DNA of 64,000 nucleotides from JAAFIP01 sp043747295 (GTDB lineage: Bacteria > Pseudomonadota > Gammaproteobacteria > Burkholderiales > Burkholderiaceae_C): assembly GCA_043747295.1 (NCBI GenBank), contig JAYTPK010000168.1, forward strand, positions 1 to 64,000, written 5' to 3'. Position 1 is the first letter of the stretch; every line of letters starts with the position of its first letter. The notes under the pieces are model-generated. The model was not told the DNA's origin. It made no database searches and worked only from the letters and a program-made list of their open reading frames with translations. Below, piece after piece: positions 1-7,230 of this stretch. The position numbers and the translations under genes are program-made.

Positions 1-710
1 AGCATCAAAAAATCTGCAATTTCTGACACTCCGCCACTGCCCGTCTGCGTCATACGGCCAGCCAATGCATCTCCGCGCTGGCGCAACAATCCTAAAAGCT
101 CATCAACATACGATTTAAGCACTGCGTTGTTTGACAAATTCAACAGCGGTGGTATGTGCCCGCGTTGCAGTTGCACTTGATTATCTGCACGCCTTTCAGT
201 AACGCGACTGACTATCAGGGTCGTCCAGGCGTCGTTAGATTCACTGACGCGCATCAGGCGGGTATTTAACTGGCCCAGTTGGACTAGCGCAGTACGCTCA
301 CCTGATGTGTTGGAGTCGGGCACCTCGGCCTCCATCACTTTGTGGCGCACTAAGTCCTCAAAAACCTCAACATCGGCTTCACGGGCACCAGCCCTTCGCA
401 TAGGCAATGCCAGCACAATGGCCTCATCGCGCATCTCAGGGACTATATCAATGGCCTCAGGCAGGGGATCCACCGCTGGCATGTCAAAAACGGTGCCGTC
501 TGGAAACAAGCCCACTGCCCTCACTAGAGAGATTTTGCCCAGCGCTAGCGCGGCTTGGTCAATTTCAATGTCAGCAAAACCCCACGCATAGGGTGTGGTG
601 GCGCGCAGGAGCACATGCCTTGCATGGTCTTCATGGCGTTCGCTTTGCTGCAAATGCTGCGGTTGCAGCAGCATGCCCTCGCTCCAAACTACCTTTTTGC
701 GCCAACTCAT
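1..710 (-). CDS. tssK: Type VI secretion system baseplate subunit TssK (5' part)
   Basis: TssK links the T6SS baseplate to the membrane complex on the cytoplasmic side. Reading the minus strand from the ATG at 710 gives an uninterrupted frame of 236 codons to the window edge. It starts MSWRKKVVWSEGMLLQPQHL, and the WSEGM-L-PQH-QQ motif is the hallmark of the TssK N-terminal shell domain. The family is about 440 residues, so roughly half is present; the rest and any further T6SS genes would lie left of the window. No TssJ gene lies upstream, where TssJ often sits. The family call is from the motif; that a full T6SS exists is inference. Confidence 0.9.
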   Translation of the reverse strand, partial: MSWRKKVVWSEGMLLQPQHLQQSERHEDHARHVLLRATTPYAWGFADIEIDQAALALGKISLVRAVGLFPDGTVFDMPAVDPLPEAIDIVPEMRDEAIVLALPMRRAGAREADVEVFEDLVRHKVMEAEVPDSNTSGERTALVQLGQLNTRLMRVSESNDAWTTLIVSRVTERRADNQVQLQRGHIPPLLNLSNNAVLKSYVDELLGLLRQRGDALAGRMTQTGSGGVSEIADFLM

Positions 711-919
711 GGGTTTTCCATTATTCGGTTCACTACATTTTGGAGAAAATAGCTAAGCGCAGGTTTGCGCGGATGCTATTGTCCGTGCTTAGAAAACGTA
801 TGAGCTATGCGTTTTTTCAAGAGACTGGCCGCCGCCTGCATATAAATTGGCCAAAAGAACTCAAATTATTGATTTCATCTGCCAAAATTGACAATGTGAA
901 GACTCCTGAACTGAAAATA

Positions 920-1195
920 ATGAATCAACCTGATTCGCCAGCTACACAAACTCCTTCTACAAATCAGCCACGCAACCCATTACATGGCAAAACTTTGGAA
1001 GCTGTGGTTACTGAGTTAGCCAATTACTTCGGCTGGGAGGATTTGGGCCAGCGTATTCCGGTTCGCTGCTTTACCCACGATCCTAGCGTTTCGTCGAGCT
1101 TAAAATTCCTGCGCAAAACACCTTGGGCGCGTGAAAAAACCGAGAGCTTGTACCTTTTCATGCTGCGCGAGCAACGGCGTGAAAACGGCTCTTAA
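920..1195 (+). CDS. VF530 family (DUF2132) small protein
   Basis: This 91-residue protein carries the whole VF530 signature: NPLHGKTLEAVVTEL, then GWEDLGQRIPVRCF, then SSLKFLRKTPWAR and YLFMLR. The family is described as small DNA-binding-like proteins of unknown role. The frame is open far upstream (to about 407), but the homologous part begins only after residue 25. I chose the ATG at 920 because it gives the usual family length; no strong ribosome site is visible, so the start could be further upstream. It is a lone gene between the divergent tssK and the ABC transporter operon. Confidence 0.8.
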   Translation: MNQPDSPATQTPSTNQPRNPLHGKTLEAVVTELANYFGWEDLGQRIPVRCFTHDPSVSSSLKFLRKTPWAREKTESLYLFMLREQRRENGS

Positions 1196-1275
1196 TGCAG
1201 CTACTGGTTTTTATCTCACCAATTGGTGCATTGTTAAGTAGCATTTAGTTACGCGTCGCACCCAATGCATGCGGA

Positions 1276-1300
1276 AAAACTAGCGTAAGCCCCTAGTTTT
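1276..1300 (+). terminator. Possible terminator hairpin after the VF530 gene
   Basis: A perfect 8-bp inverted repeat (AAAACTAG / CTAGTTTT) with a 9-base loop lies about 80 bases after the VF530 stop codon. The T run is part of the right arm, so the stem is weak. It may instead be a binding site in the leader of the downstream ABC operon. Confidence 0.35.
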
Positions 1301-1322
1301 GTACTACCTTAGTGCATTTAAC

Positions 1323-1339
1323 CTTGGCATTTGTCTTGC
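1323..1339 (+). promoter_or_regulatory. Sigma-54-like promoter motif
   Basis: The string TGGCAT-N5-TTGCA has the GG and GC pairs at the exact spacing of a -24/-12 RpoN promoter. It ends 13 bases before the ATG at 1353, so a transcript from it would be almost leaderless, which is unusual. Nitrogen control would suit an operon for a nitrogen compound, but a chance match cannot be excluded. Confidence 0.3.
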
Positions 1340-1352
1340 AGTAGAAGTTCAT

Positions 1353-2375
1353 ATGCACGGTTCTCACACTACAACAGATAACACCTTAGAACTCGTTGCC
1401 CTGTCCAAACATTACAGCGCACAGAGCATAGCTGTTGATGGCATTAATCTGAGGGTCCCGGCCAACCATTATTGTTGCTTGCTTGGCCCATCGGGTTGCG
1501 GCAAAACCTCTACCCTGCGTATGGTGGCGGGGCACGAAAGCGTCACATCGGGGGATATTGTTTTAGGAGGCCGCAACATCACTGGCGCGCCACCTGCAGG
1601 CCGGGGCACGGCTATGATGTTTCAAAGCTATGCGCTGTTTCCGCATTTAAACAGTTTAGACAATGTAGCTTTTAGCCTGAAAATGCGCGGCATCGCTAAG
1701 GCCGAGCGCCACCAACGCGCTATGGATTTGCTGGGCCGCGTGGCCATGGCGGACTACGCGCAGCGCATGCCTGCAGAGTTATCGGGTGGGCAGCAACAGC
1801 GAGTGGCGCTAGCCAGAGCTTTAATTACCGAGCCACGCGTATTGCTATTAGACGAGCCTTTGTCGGCACTAGACCCTTTTTTGCGCATCCAAATGCGCTC
1901 TGAATTGCGCCGCTGGCAAAAAGAGCTGGGCCTCACCTTTATTCACGTAACCCATTCGCAAGAAGAGGCCATGGCCTTGGCCGATACGATGGTGGTGATG
2001 AACCATGGGCGGATTGAGCAAAGCGGCTCGCCGCGCGAGGTGTTTAACCAACCGGTGTCTGAATTTGTCGCGAGGTTTATGGGTGGGCACAACATCTTGT
2101 CCACTCCCACAGGCCGCATTGCGCTGCGCAGCGACAAAGTTAGCATTCATGCTGTAGATGCTGCAGGCAGCGCACCCGCCATGGCCGCTACCCTGATAGA
2201 CATGGAATACCAAGGCAACTACTGCGTTCTGAGCTTGTCGCTGCCCCAAGCTGGCGACGAGCCACTCAGCGTGTTGCTGCCTGAGTCGTCTATGGATTTT
2301 GGCAGTTTTAAAGTGGGCCAATCTATGCAAGTCAGCTGGAGCGAGCGCGATGCGCACCGCCTGCAAAGCCCGTAA
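1353..2375 (+). CDS. ABC transporter ATP-binding protein, PotA-like
   Basis: This is the ATPase of a polyamine/opine-type importer (340 residues from the ATG at 1353). Walker A GPSGCGKTST is at about residues 45-54, the Q-loop MMFQSYALFPH at 88-98, the signature LSGGQQQ at 143-149, Walker B LLLDEP at 164-169 and the H-loop HVTH near 197. The C-terminal part, from about 260, is a short TOBE-like regulatory domain. An in-frame TTG at 1299 is possible but has no better ribosome site. It is first in an operon with a binding protein, two permeases and two enzymes. The substrate is not readable from sequence; the enzymes suggest a nitrogen-containing small molecule. Confidence 0.9.
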   Translation: MHGSHTTTDNTLELVALSKHYSAQSIAVDGINLRVPANHYCCLLGPSGCGKTSTLRMVAGHESVTSGDIVLGGRNITGAPPAGRGTAMMFQSYALFPHLNSLDNVAFSLKMRGIAKAERHQRAMDLLGRVAMADYAQRMPAELSGGQQQRVALARALITEPRVLLLDEPLSALDPFLRIQMRSELRRWQKELGLTFIHVTHSQEEAMALADTMVVMNHGRIEQSGSPREVFNQPVSEFVARFMGGHNILSTPTGRIALRSDKVSIHAVDAAGSAPAMAATLIDMEYQGNYCVLSLSLPQAGDEPLSVLLPESSMDFGSFKVGQSMQVSWSERDAHRLQSP

Positions 2376-2445
2376 CCTAGTTCCCCATCCGTTACCTGAC
2401 GGCCTCAGGTCAAACTGTGCAACTGTAAAGAAGGAAGGTAGTTAA

Positions 2446-3729
2446 ATGACAAACGATACAACCCCAGCTAAGCCTGCAATAGACACGACCAGCGAACGCC
2501 GTGCTGTACTTAAAGGGACTGCAGCTATTTTGGCCAGCGGCATATTCCCCGCCGTGCATGCGCAAGAAAAAATTGTCTTGCGCTATCTTGGCACTGCGGT
2601 TAACCAAGACAAAGCCATTGGTGAAAAATTCAAAGCCGACACTGGCATTGAAATCCAATACGTAGCGGTCACTACCGACGATGTGACCAAGCGCGCGGTA
2701 ACAGCCCCCAACAGCTTTGACTTGATTGACACCGAGTACTTCTCGCTCAAGAAAATTGTGCCTACTGGCAACTTGAAAGGTATTGACAGCAAGAAGATCA
2801 AAAACGCCGACAAAATTACCTCGCTGTTTACGACTGGCATGGTGGGTGGCAAAAAGGTAGGCGACCAAGGTACCGCACCTAAAAAGGTGATTTACCTAGA
2901 GGGCGAAAAATCTAAAGTTTTTGCCAAAAGCCCGACGCAGTTTATGTCGCTGATTCCTACTGTGTACAACGCTGACACACTGGGCATTCGACCAGACTTG
3001 ATCAAGCGCCCGATTGACTCATGGGCTGAATTGCTCAATCCCGAGTTCAAAGGAAAAGCGTCTATCTTGAACATCCCATCGATTGGCATCATGGACGCAG
3101 CGATGGTGGTAGAGGCCAAAGGTATCTACAAATACCCAGACAAAGGCAATATGACCAAGAAAGAAATTGACCTGACCATCAAGACCCTGATTGAAGCCAA
3201 AAAGGCAGGCCAGTTCCGCGCGTTGTGGAAAGACTTTAACGAGTCAGTAAACTTGATGGCGTCTGGCGAAGTGGTAATCCAGTCGATGTGGTCTCCAGCG
3301 GTGACTGCTGTGCGCACCAAGGGTATTGCTTGCACCTTCCAGCCGCTTAAAGAGGGCTATCGTGCTTGGGCGGCAGGCTTTGGCTTGCCAGCTACGTTGT
3401 CGGGCCGCAAGCTCGATGGTGCTTATGAGTTTATTAACTGGTTCCTAGACGGCTGGGCCGGCGCTTACCTGAACCGCCAGGGCTACTACAGTGCAGTGCT
3501 AGATACGGCTAAGTCTAAGATGGAAGCCTACGAGTGGGCCTACTGGATGGAAGGCAAAGCGGCTACCCAAGACATCAAGAGCCCCAACGGTGATGTGTTG
3601 GCCAAAACCGGCTCAATGCGTGATGGTGGCAGCTACGAAACACGCATGGGTGGCATTGCTTGCTGGAACGCCGTGATGGACGAGAACGAATACATGGTGA
3701 AAAAGTGGAACGAGTTTGTAGCCGCATAA
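2446..3729 (+). CDS. ABC transporter substrate-binding protein, PotD-like, Tat signal
   Basis: A periplasmic binding protein of 427 residues for the importer encoded around it. The N-terminus has a twin-arginine-type signal (ERRAVLKG followed by a hydrophobic stretch and AVHAQ), suggesting export in folded form. The mature part fits the spermidine/putrescine-binding fold class (FDLIDTEYF, PTVYNADTLG, SWAELLNPEFKGK, GYYSAVLDTAK). The ribosome site AAGGAAGG lies 8 bases before the ATG. It follows the ATPase by 70 bases and precedes the first permease by 22. The ligand is unknown. Confidence 0.9.
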   Translation: MTNDTTPAKPAIDTTSERRAVLKGTAAILASGIFPAVHAQEKIVLRYLGTAVNQDKAIGEKFKADTGIEIQYVAVTTDDVTKRAVTAPNSFDLIDTEYFSLKKIVPTGNLKGIDSKKIKNADKITSLFTTGMVGGKKVGDQGTAPKKVIYLEGEKSKVFAKSPTQFMSLIPTVYNADTLGIRPDLIKRPIDSWAELLNPEFKGKASILNIPSIGIMDAAMVVEAKGIYKYPDKGNMTKKEIDLTIKTLIEAKKAGQFRALWKDFNESVNLMASGEVVIQSMWSPAVTAVRTKGIACTFQPLKEGYRAWAAGFGLPATLSGRKLDGAYEFINWFLDGWAGAYLNRQGYYSAVLDTAKSKMEAYEWAYWMEGKAATQDIKSPNGDVLAKTGSMRDGGSYETRMGGIACWNAVMDENEYMVKKWNEFVAA

Positions 3730-3751
3730 CCGCCCCATTGGGCTAGCCACC

Positions 3752-4666
3752 ATGCAGCACAACACCAGCACGCCAAGCGCTGTTGCCTTGCCACGCACTC
3801 TGTCAGCGGTGTGGCAGGCCAGCCCTTATGCGCTGGTGTTTGTGCTGTTCTTTTTAATTCCGTTAGGGCTGATCGTGATGGTCAGCTTTTGGAACTTTAA
3901 CGAATACGAAATCATCCCTGCATTTACGCTGCGCAACTACTTTAGTATTTTTGAGGGTTGCAGCAGCTTAAACGACTATGGGGACTTGTGTGTCACCTTT
4001 AAAACCTATGTTTCAACACTGCGCATCAGTTTACTGGTGTGGTTATTGACTTTGGTTTTAGGTTTTGCAGTGGCGTATTTTTTAGCGTTTCATGTGCGCA
4101 CTAACCGAATGCAAACTTTGCTGTTTGTGCTGTGCACTATTCCGTTTTGGACATCGAACGTCATTCGCATGATCTCTTGGATTCCTCTGCTGGGGCGCAA
4201 TGGTTTGGTCAATCAAACTTTAATCAATACAGGCTTAGTGCAACAACCCATCGAGTGGTTGTTATTTTCTGAATTTTCAGTGGTGTTGGCATTTGTGCAT
4301 CTGTACACCATGTTTATGATCGTGCCTATTTTTAACTCGATGATGCGCATTGACCGCTCACTGATAGAGGCTGCGCAAGACGCTGGTGCGTCGGCTTGGC
4401 AAACTTTGTGGAACATCATTGTGCCCTTGTCACGCACGGGCATCATCATCGGTTCTATCTTTGTTATCACCATTGTGATGGGCGATTTTGTGACGATTGG
4501 CGTGATGGGCGGGCAGCAAATTGCCTCGGTGGGCAAAATCATTCAAGTGCAAACCTCTGCCCTACAGTTGCCTTTGGCTGCGGCTAACGCGGTCATGTTG
4601 CTCATCGTTGCGCTGATGATCATTTGGGGTTTAACCCGCTTGGTAGATATTCGTAGTGAACTGTGA
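3752..4666 (+). CDS. ABC transporter permease, PotB-like
   Basis: A 304-residue inner-membrane permease with six predicted hydrophobic spans. The cytoplasmic coupling loop is EAAQDAGASAWQTLWNIIVPLS at about residues 210-230 (the EAA motif). A large periplasmic loop after the first span (about 45-85) is typical of PotB-type subunits. Its stop codon overlaps the region of the next permease's start, indicating translational coupling. It pairs with the following permease to form the channel. Confidence 0.9.
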   Translation: MQHNTSTPSAVALPRTLSAVWQASPYALVFVLFFLIPLGLIVMVSFWNFNEYEIIPAFTLRNYFSIFEGCSSLNDYGDLCVTFKTYVSTLRISLLVWLLTLVLGFAVAYFLAFHVRTNRMQTLLFVLCTIPFWTSNVIRMISWIPLLGRNGLVNQTLINTGLVQQPIEWLLFSEFSVVLAFVHLYTMFMIVPIFNSMMRIDRSLIEAAQDAGASAWQTLWNIIVPLSRTGIIIGSIFVITIVMGDFVTIGVMGGQQIASVGKIIQVQTSALQLPLAAANAVMLLIVALMIIWGLTRLVDIRSEL

Positions 4667-4668
4667 TC

Positions 4669-5556
4669 ATGTCTGCACGTTCTTACGCTCCTAAACGCCC
4701 TGCAGGCTTTGTGCCGCTGCTGCTGGTGTTTATTGCTTTTGTGGTGTTTCTGTACGGCCCCATGCTGACTATTTTTATCTTGAGCTTTCAGGGGCCTGGC
4801 GGCGGCCTGACCTTTCCGCTGCAAGGCGTGTCGTTGCATTGGTTTTACAAGCTGGCCGAAGGCTTGGGTGTGGTGGATATCAGTGCAGCCTTAAAAAGAT
4901 CGTTAGCCTTGGGTGCCGTGGTGATGGTGATTACCGTGGTTTTTTCTGTGCTGGCAGGCTTGGCGTTTCGCAAGCGTTTACGGGGCGGCAATGCGCTGTT
5001 TTATGTCACCGTGGCCAGCTTGATCATGCCCTCAATTATTGTGTCGCTGGGTATTGGTTTGCAGTTTAGGTTGCTAGACAACGTCATTAAAGCAGTGCTT
5101 GAGTTTTTTGGCGCTACGAGTGCACTAGAGGGCTTTGGCACCTCGCTGGGTATGTACACGTCGGCGCTGGGCGCGCACCTTACCTGGACGCTGCCATTTG
5201 GTCTGCTCATTATGTTTGCAGTGTTCAACCGCTTTAACCCGGCCTACGAGGAAGCCGCACAAGACCTAGGTGCTACGCCTTGGCAAACATTCCGCTTCAT
5301 AGTGTTGCCTTTAATCGCGCCCTCCATCGTGGGTATTGGTATGTTTGGCTTTACCTTAAGCTGGGACGAGATTGCCCGCACATCGCAAGCTATTGGCGAC
5401 AGCAACACGCTGCCACTAGAGCTGCAGGGCTTAACCACTACAGTGACTACGCCGTCTATCTACGCACTAGGCACGCTGACTACGCTGGTCTCGTTTGTGG
5501 TGATTGGTGTTGCCATCGCAGCCAGCGCGTGGCTGGGGCGGCGCAAAGTGCAATAA
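4669..5556 (+). CDS. ABC transporter permease, PotC-like
   Basis: The second permease of the importer, 295 residues from the ATG at 4669. An in-frame GTG at 4663 would overlap the previous stop and is equally possible. Six hydrophobic spans are visible, and the EAA coupling loop reads EEAAQDLGATPWQTFRFIVLP at about residues 200-220. The end RRK-VQ is short and basic. It completes an ATPase, binding protein and two-permease set. Confidence 0.9.
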   Translation: MSARSYAPKRPAGFVPLLLVFIAFVVFLYGPMLTIFILSFQGPGGGLTFPLQGVSLHWFYKLAEGLGVVDISAALKRSLALGAVVMVITVVFSVLAGLAFRKRLRGGNALFYVTVASLIMPSIIVSLGIGLQFRLLDNVIKAVLEFFGATSALEGFGTSLGMYTSALGAHLTWTLPFGLLIMFAVFNRFNPAYEEAAQDLGATPWQTFRFIVLPLIAPSIVGIGMFGFTLSWDEIARTSQAIGDSNTLPLELQGLTTTVTTPSIYALGTLTTLVSFVVIGVAIAASAWLGRRKVQ

Positions 5557-5588
5557 GCTCTTGACTCATCCGTCATAAAGGTTTCACC

Positions 5589-6365
5589 ATGCACGCTCAG
5601 CACAGTCCCCACACCAAGGCAACGCAGTTTGAACTGCTGAACACCCGCACACTGGCGCAAGGAGCCTACGACACTGTCATTGTGCCTATAGGGTCATGCG
5701 AAAGCCACGGCGACCATTTGCCTTTTGGTATGGATGCTCTGACGGCCCACGCTCTGGCGCTGCGCGTGGGGGCTAAGGTGCCCCACAGCATGGTGCTGCC
5801 ACCCACATTTTTCGGCATGAGCCACCATTACCGGCATCAGCCCATGTCGGTCAGTTTGTCTAGCACTACCACGATAGCCATGTTCAAAGATATTTTTGAA
5901 TCGTTGGCGGTTTCCGGCATTCACCGCATCTTTGTACTCAACGGGCACGACGGCAACATTCCGTGCTGGGAGACTGCAGCACGAGATATTAAAATTGCCC
6001 ACCCTCAATTACAAATCGCGGGCGTGGACTGGTGGGTGCCTGTAGGCCAGCTGTGCGAGGCAGATTTGTTTGAAGTATGGAGTGGTTATGGCCACGGCGG
6101 TGAGGCTGAAACGTCCATTGGGCTAGAGCTGTTTGCTCAGTGGGTAGACATGGCGCATGCACGCGGCGCTATTCCTGCGGTCGACCCCATCATCAAAGAG
6201 ATTTGGTTGTTCAACGAGCTAACCCCAAACGGTGCTACGGGCGCACCTGCCAAGGCTACAGCAGCCAAAGGCAAAGTCATGGCCGATACCGTGGTGGACT
6301 ATATTGCCAACTACCTGAACCAGCAACGCAGCCAAGCACCGGGCTACAGCCCACAAACCACCTAA
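5589..6365 (+). CDS. Creatininase family metal-dependent amidohydrolase
   Basis: Creatininase-family enzymes hydrolyse cyclic or linear amides using two metal ions. This 258-residue protein has the motifs VIVPIGSCESHGDHLP with E38, H40 and D49, NGHDGN with H120, and GHGGEAETS with E172. Creatininase itself has Glu at the position here occupied by G122, so creatinine is not assured as substrate; formamide- or lactam-type amidases belong to the same family. It starts 32 bases after the permease stop and is followed 12 bases later by a racemase-like gene, so it probably acts on the imported compound. Confidence 0.85.
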   Translation: MHAQHSPHTKATQFELLNTRTLAQGAYDTVIVPIGSCESHGDHLPFGMDALTAHALALRVGAKVPHSMVLPPTFFGMSHHYRHQPMSVSLSSTTTIAMFKDIFESLAVSGIHRIFVLNGHDGNIPCWETAARDIKIAHPQLQIAGVDWWVPVGQLCEADLFEVWSGYGHGGEAETSIGLELFAQWVDMAHARGAIPAVDPIIKEIWLFNELTPNGATGAPAKATAAKGKVMADTVVDYIANYLNQQRSQAPGYSPQTT

Positions 6366-6377
6366 CCAAACGCCTCT

Positions 6378-7112
6378 GTGACAGTCCAAAGTCTTTTAGT
6401 TATTAACCCCAATACAGGGGTAGCCACTACGCAGCGATTGCTACAGCACTTGCCTGCAGCCCTACCCGGCGGCACACACTTAACCTGCGTTACATCACGT
6501 TTTGGTGCCCCATACATCGCGTGTGAAGCAAGTTACGCGGTAGCGGGCCATGCCCTGCTGGACGCTTGGGTAGAAGCAATGAAAAATGCACCCGAGGGGC
6601 AAGTACCCCAGCGCGTGCTCATCGGCTGCTTTGGTGACCCAGGCCTGCATGCTCTGCGCGAGAGCTGTGCTTACCCAGTAACCGGCTTGGCTGAGGCTTC
6701 ATTTATGGAGGCCTCGGCTATCGGGCCATTTGCTATTGTTACTGGTGGCATACGCTGGCAGCCCATGCTGCAGCGGCTAGCTTTATCACTAGGCTACGCC
6801 GCGCAGTTACAGCATATTGAAACTGTGCAGCAAAGTGGCTCACAACTTTTAGCAGACCCTAAGCTTGCCATTGAGGTGCTTACCACCGCTTGCCAACGCG
6901 CTGCTGCACGGGGCGTGAAATCTATCATCTTAGGCGGCGCGGGTTTGGCAGGATTTGCAGCGCTAGTTCAAGGCGCTGTGGACGTACCTATCATCGACAG
7001 CGTACATGCAGGTGCTCGTGTGGTCATGGGTGATGCGCTGCCCCTACCTGTGCGCAGCGCAGCAGGCTTTGATGTGCAGTGGCAGGGTCTTGCTAACGAT
7101 ATGCAGTTTTAG
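6378..7112 (+). CDS. Asp/Glu/hydantoin racemase superfamily protein lacking the second Cys
   Basis: The family fold is clear over 244 residues (GTG start): VINPNTG at 8-14, LIGCFGDPGLHALRE with C84, and the second half SIILGGAGLAGF. Racemases of this family use two cysteines. Here the second position is G187 (codon GGC) instead of Cys, so a two-base racemisation is unlikely. Arylmalonate decarboxylase is a known single-Cys member, although it keeps the other Cys. As the last gene of the operon, it likely acts after the creatininase-like enzyme. Hydantoin racemase should not be assigned without testing. Confidence 0.75.
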   Translation: MTVQSLLVINPNTGVATTQRLLQHLPAALPGGTHLTCVTSRFGAPYIACEASYAVAGHALLDAWVEAMKNAPEGQVPQRVLIGCFGDPGLHALRESCAYPVTGLAEASFMEASAIGPFAIVTGGIRWQPMLQRLALSLGYAAQLQHIETVQQSGSQLLADPKLAIEVLTTACQRAAARGVKSIILGGAGLAGFAALVQGAVDVPIIDSVHAGARVVMGDALPLPVRSAAGFDVQWQGLANDMQF

Positions 7113-7158
7113 TGATCTGATGCGCAGTCACTGTGCGAAGGCGCGCAAAATGGCAATA

Positions 7159-7180
7159 GGCGCAGCACATAGGCTGCGCC
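7159..7180. terminator. Hairpin between convergent genes
   Basis: GGCGCAGC and GCTGCGCC form a perfect 8-bp stem with a 6-base loop, between the stop at 7112 (plus) and the stop of the minus-strand gene at 7231. It has only a weak T tract on either side. The position between convergent genes supports a terminator role. Confidence 0.55.
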
Positions 7181-7230
7181 TTGCACTTAAAATTAGAAAC
7201 TGAATTTTCCTTGTTGCGCGTTATTTTTTA

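Noticed and set aside
407..919. Upstream extension of the VF530 frame (open from 407)
   Set aside because: The extra part overlaps tssK on the other strand and has no family similarity; homologues begin near residue 1 of the 920 start.
711..919. A tssJ or other T6SS gene upstream of tssK
   Set aside because: No frame in this stretch resembles TssJ or any other T6SS protein.
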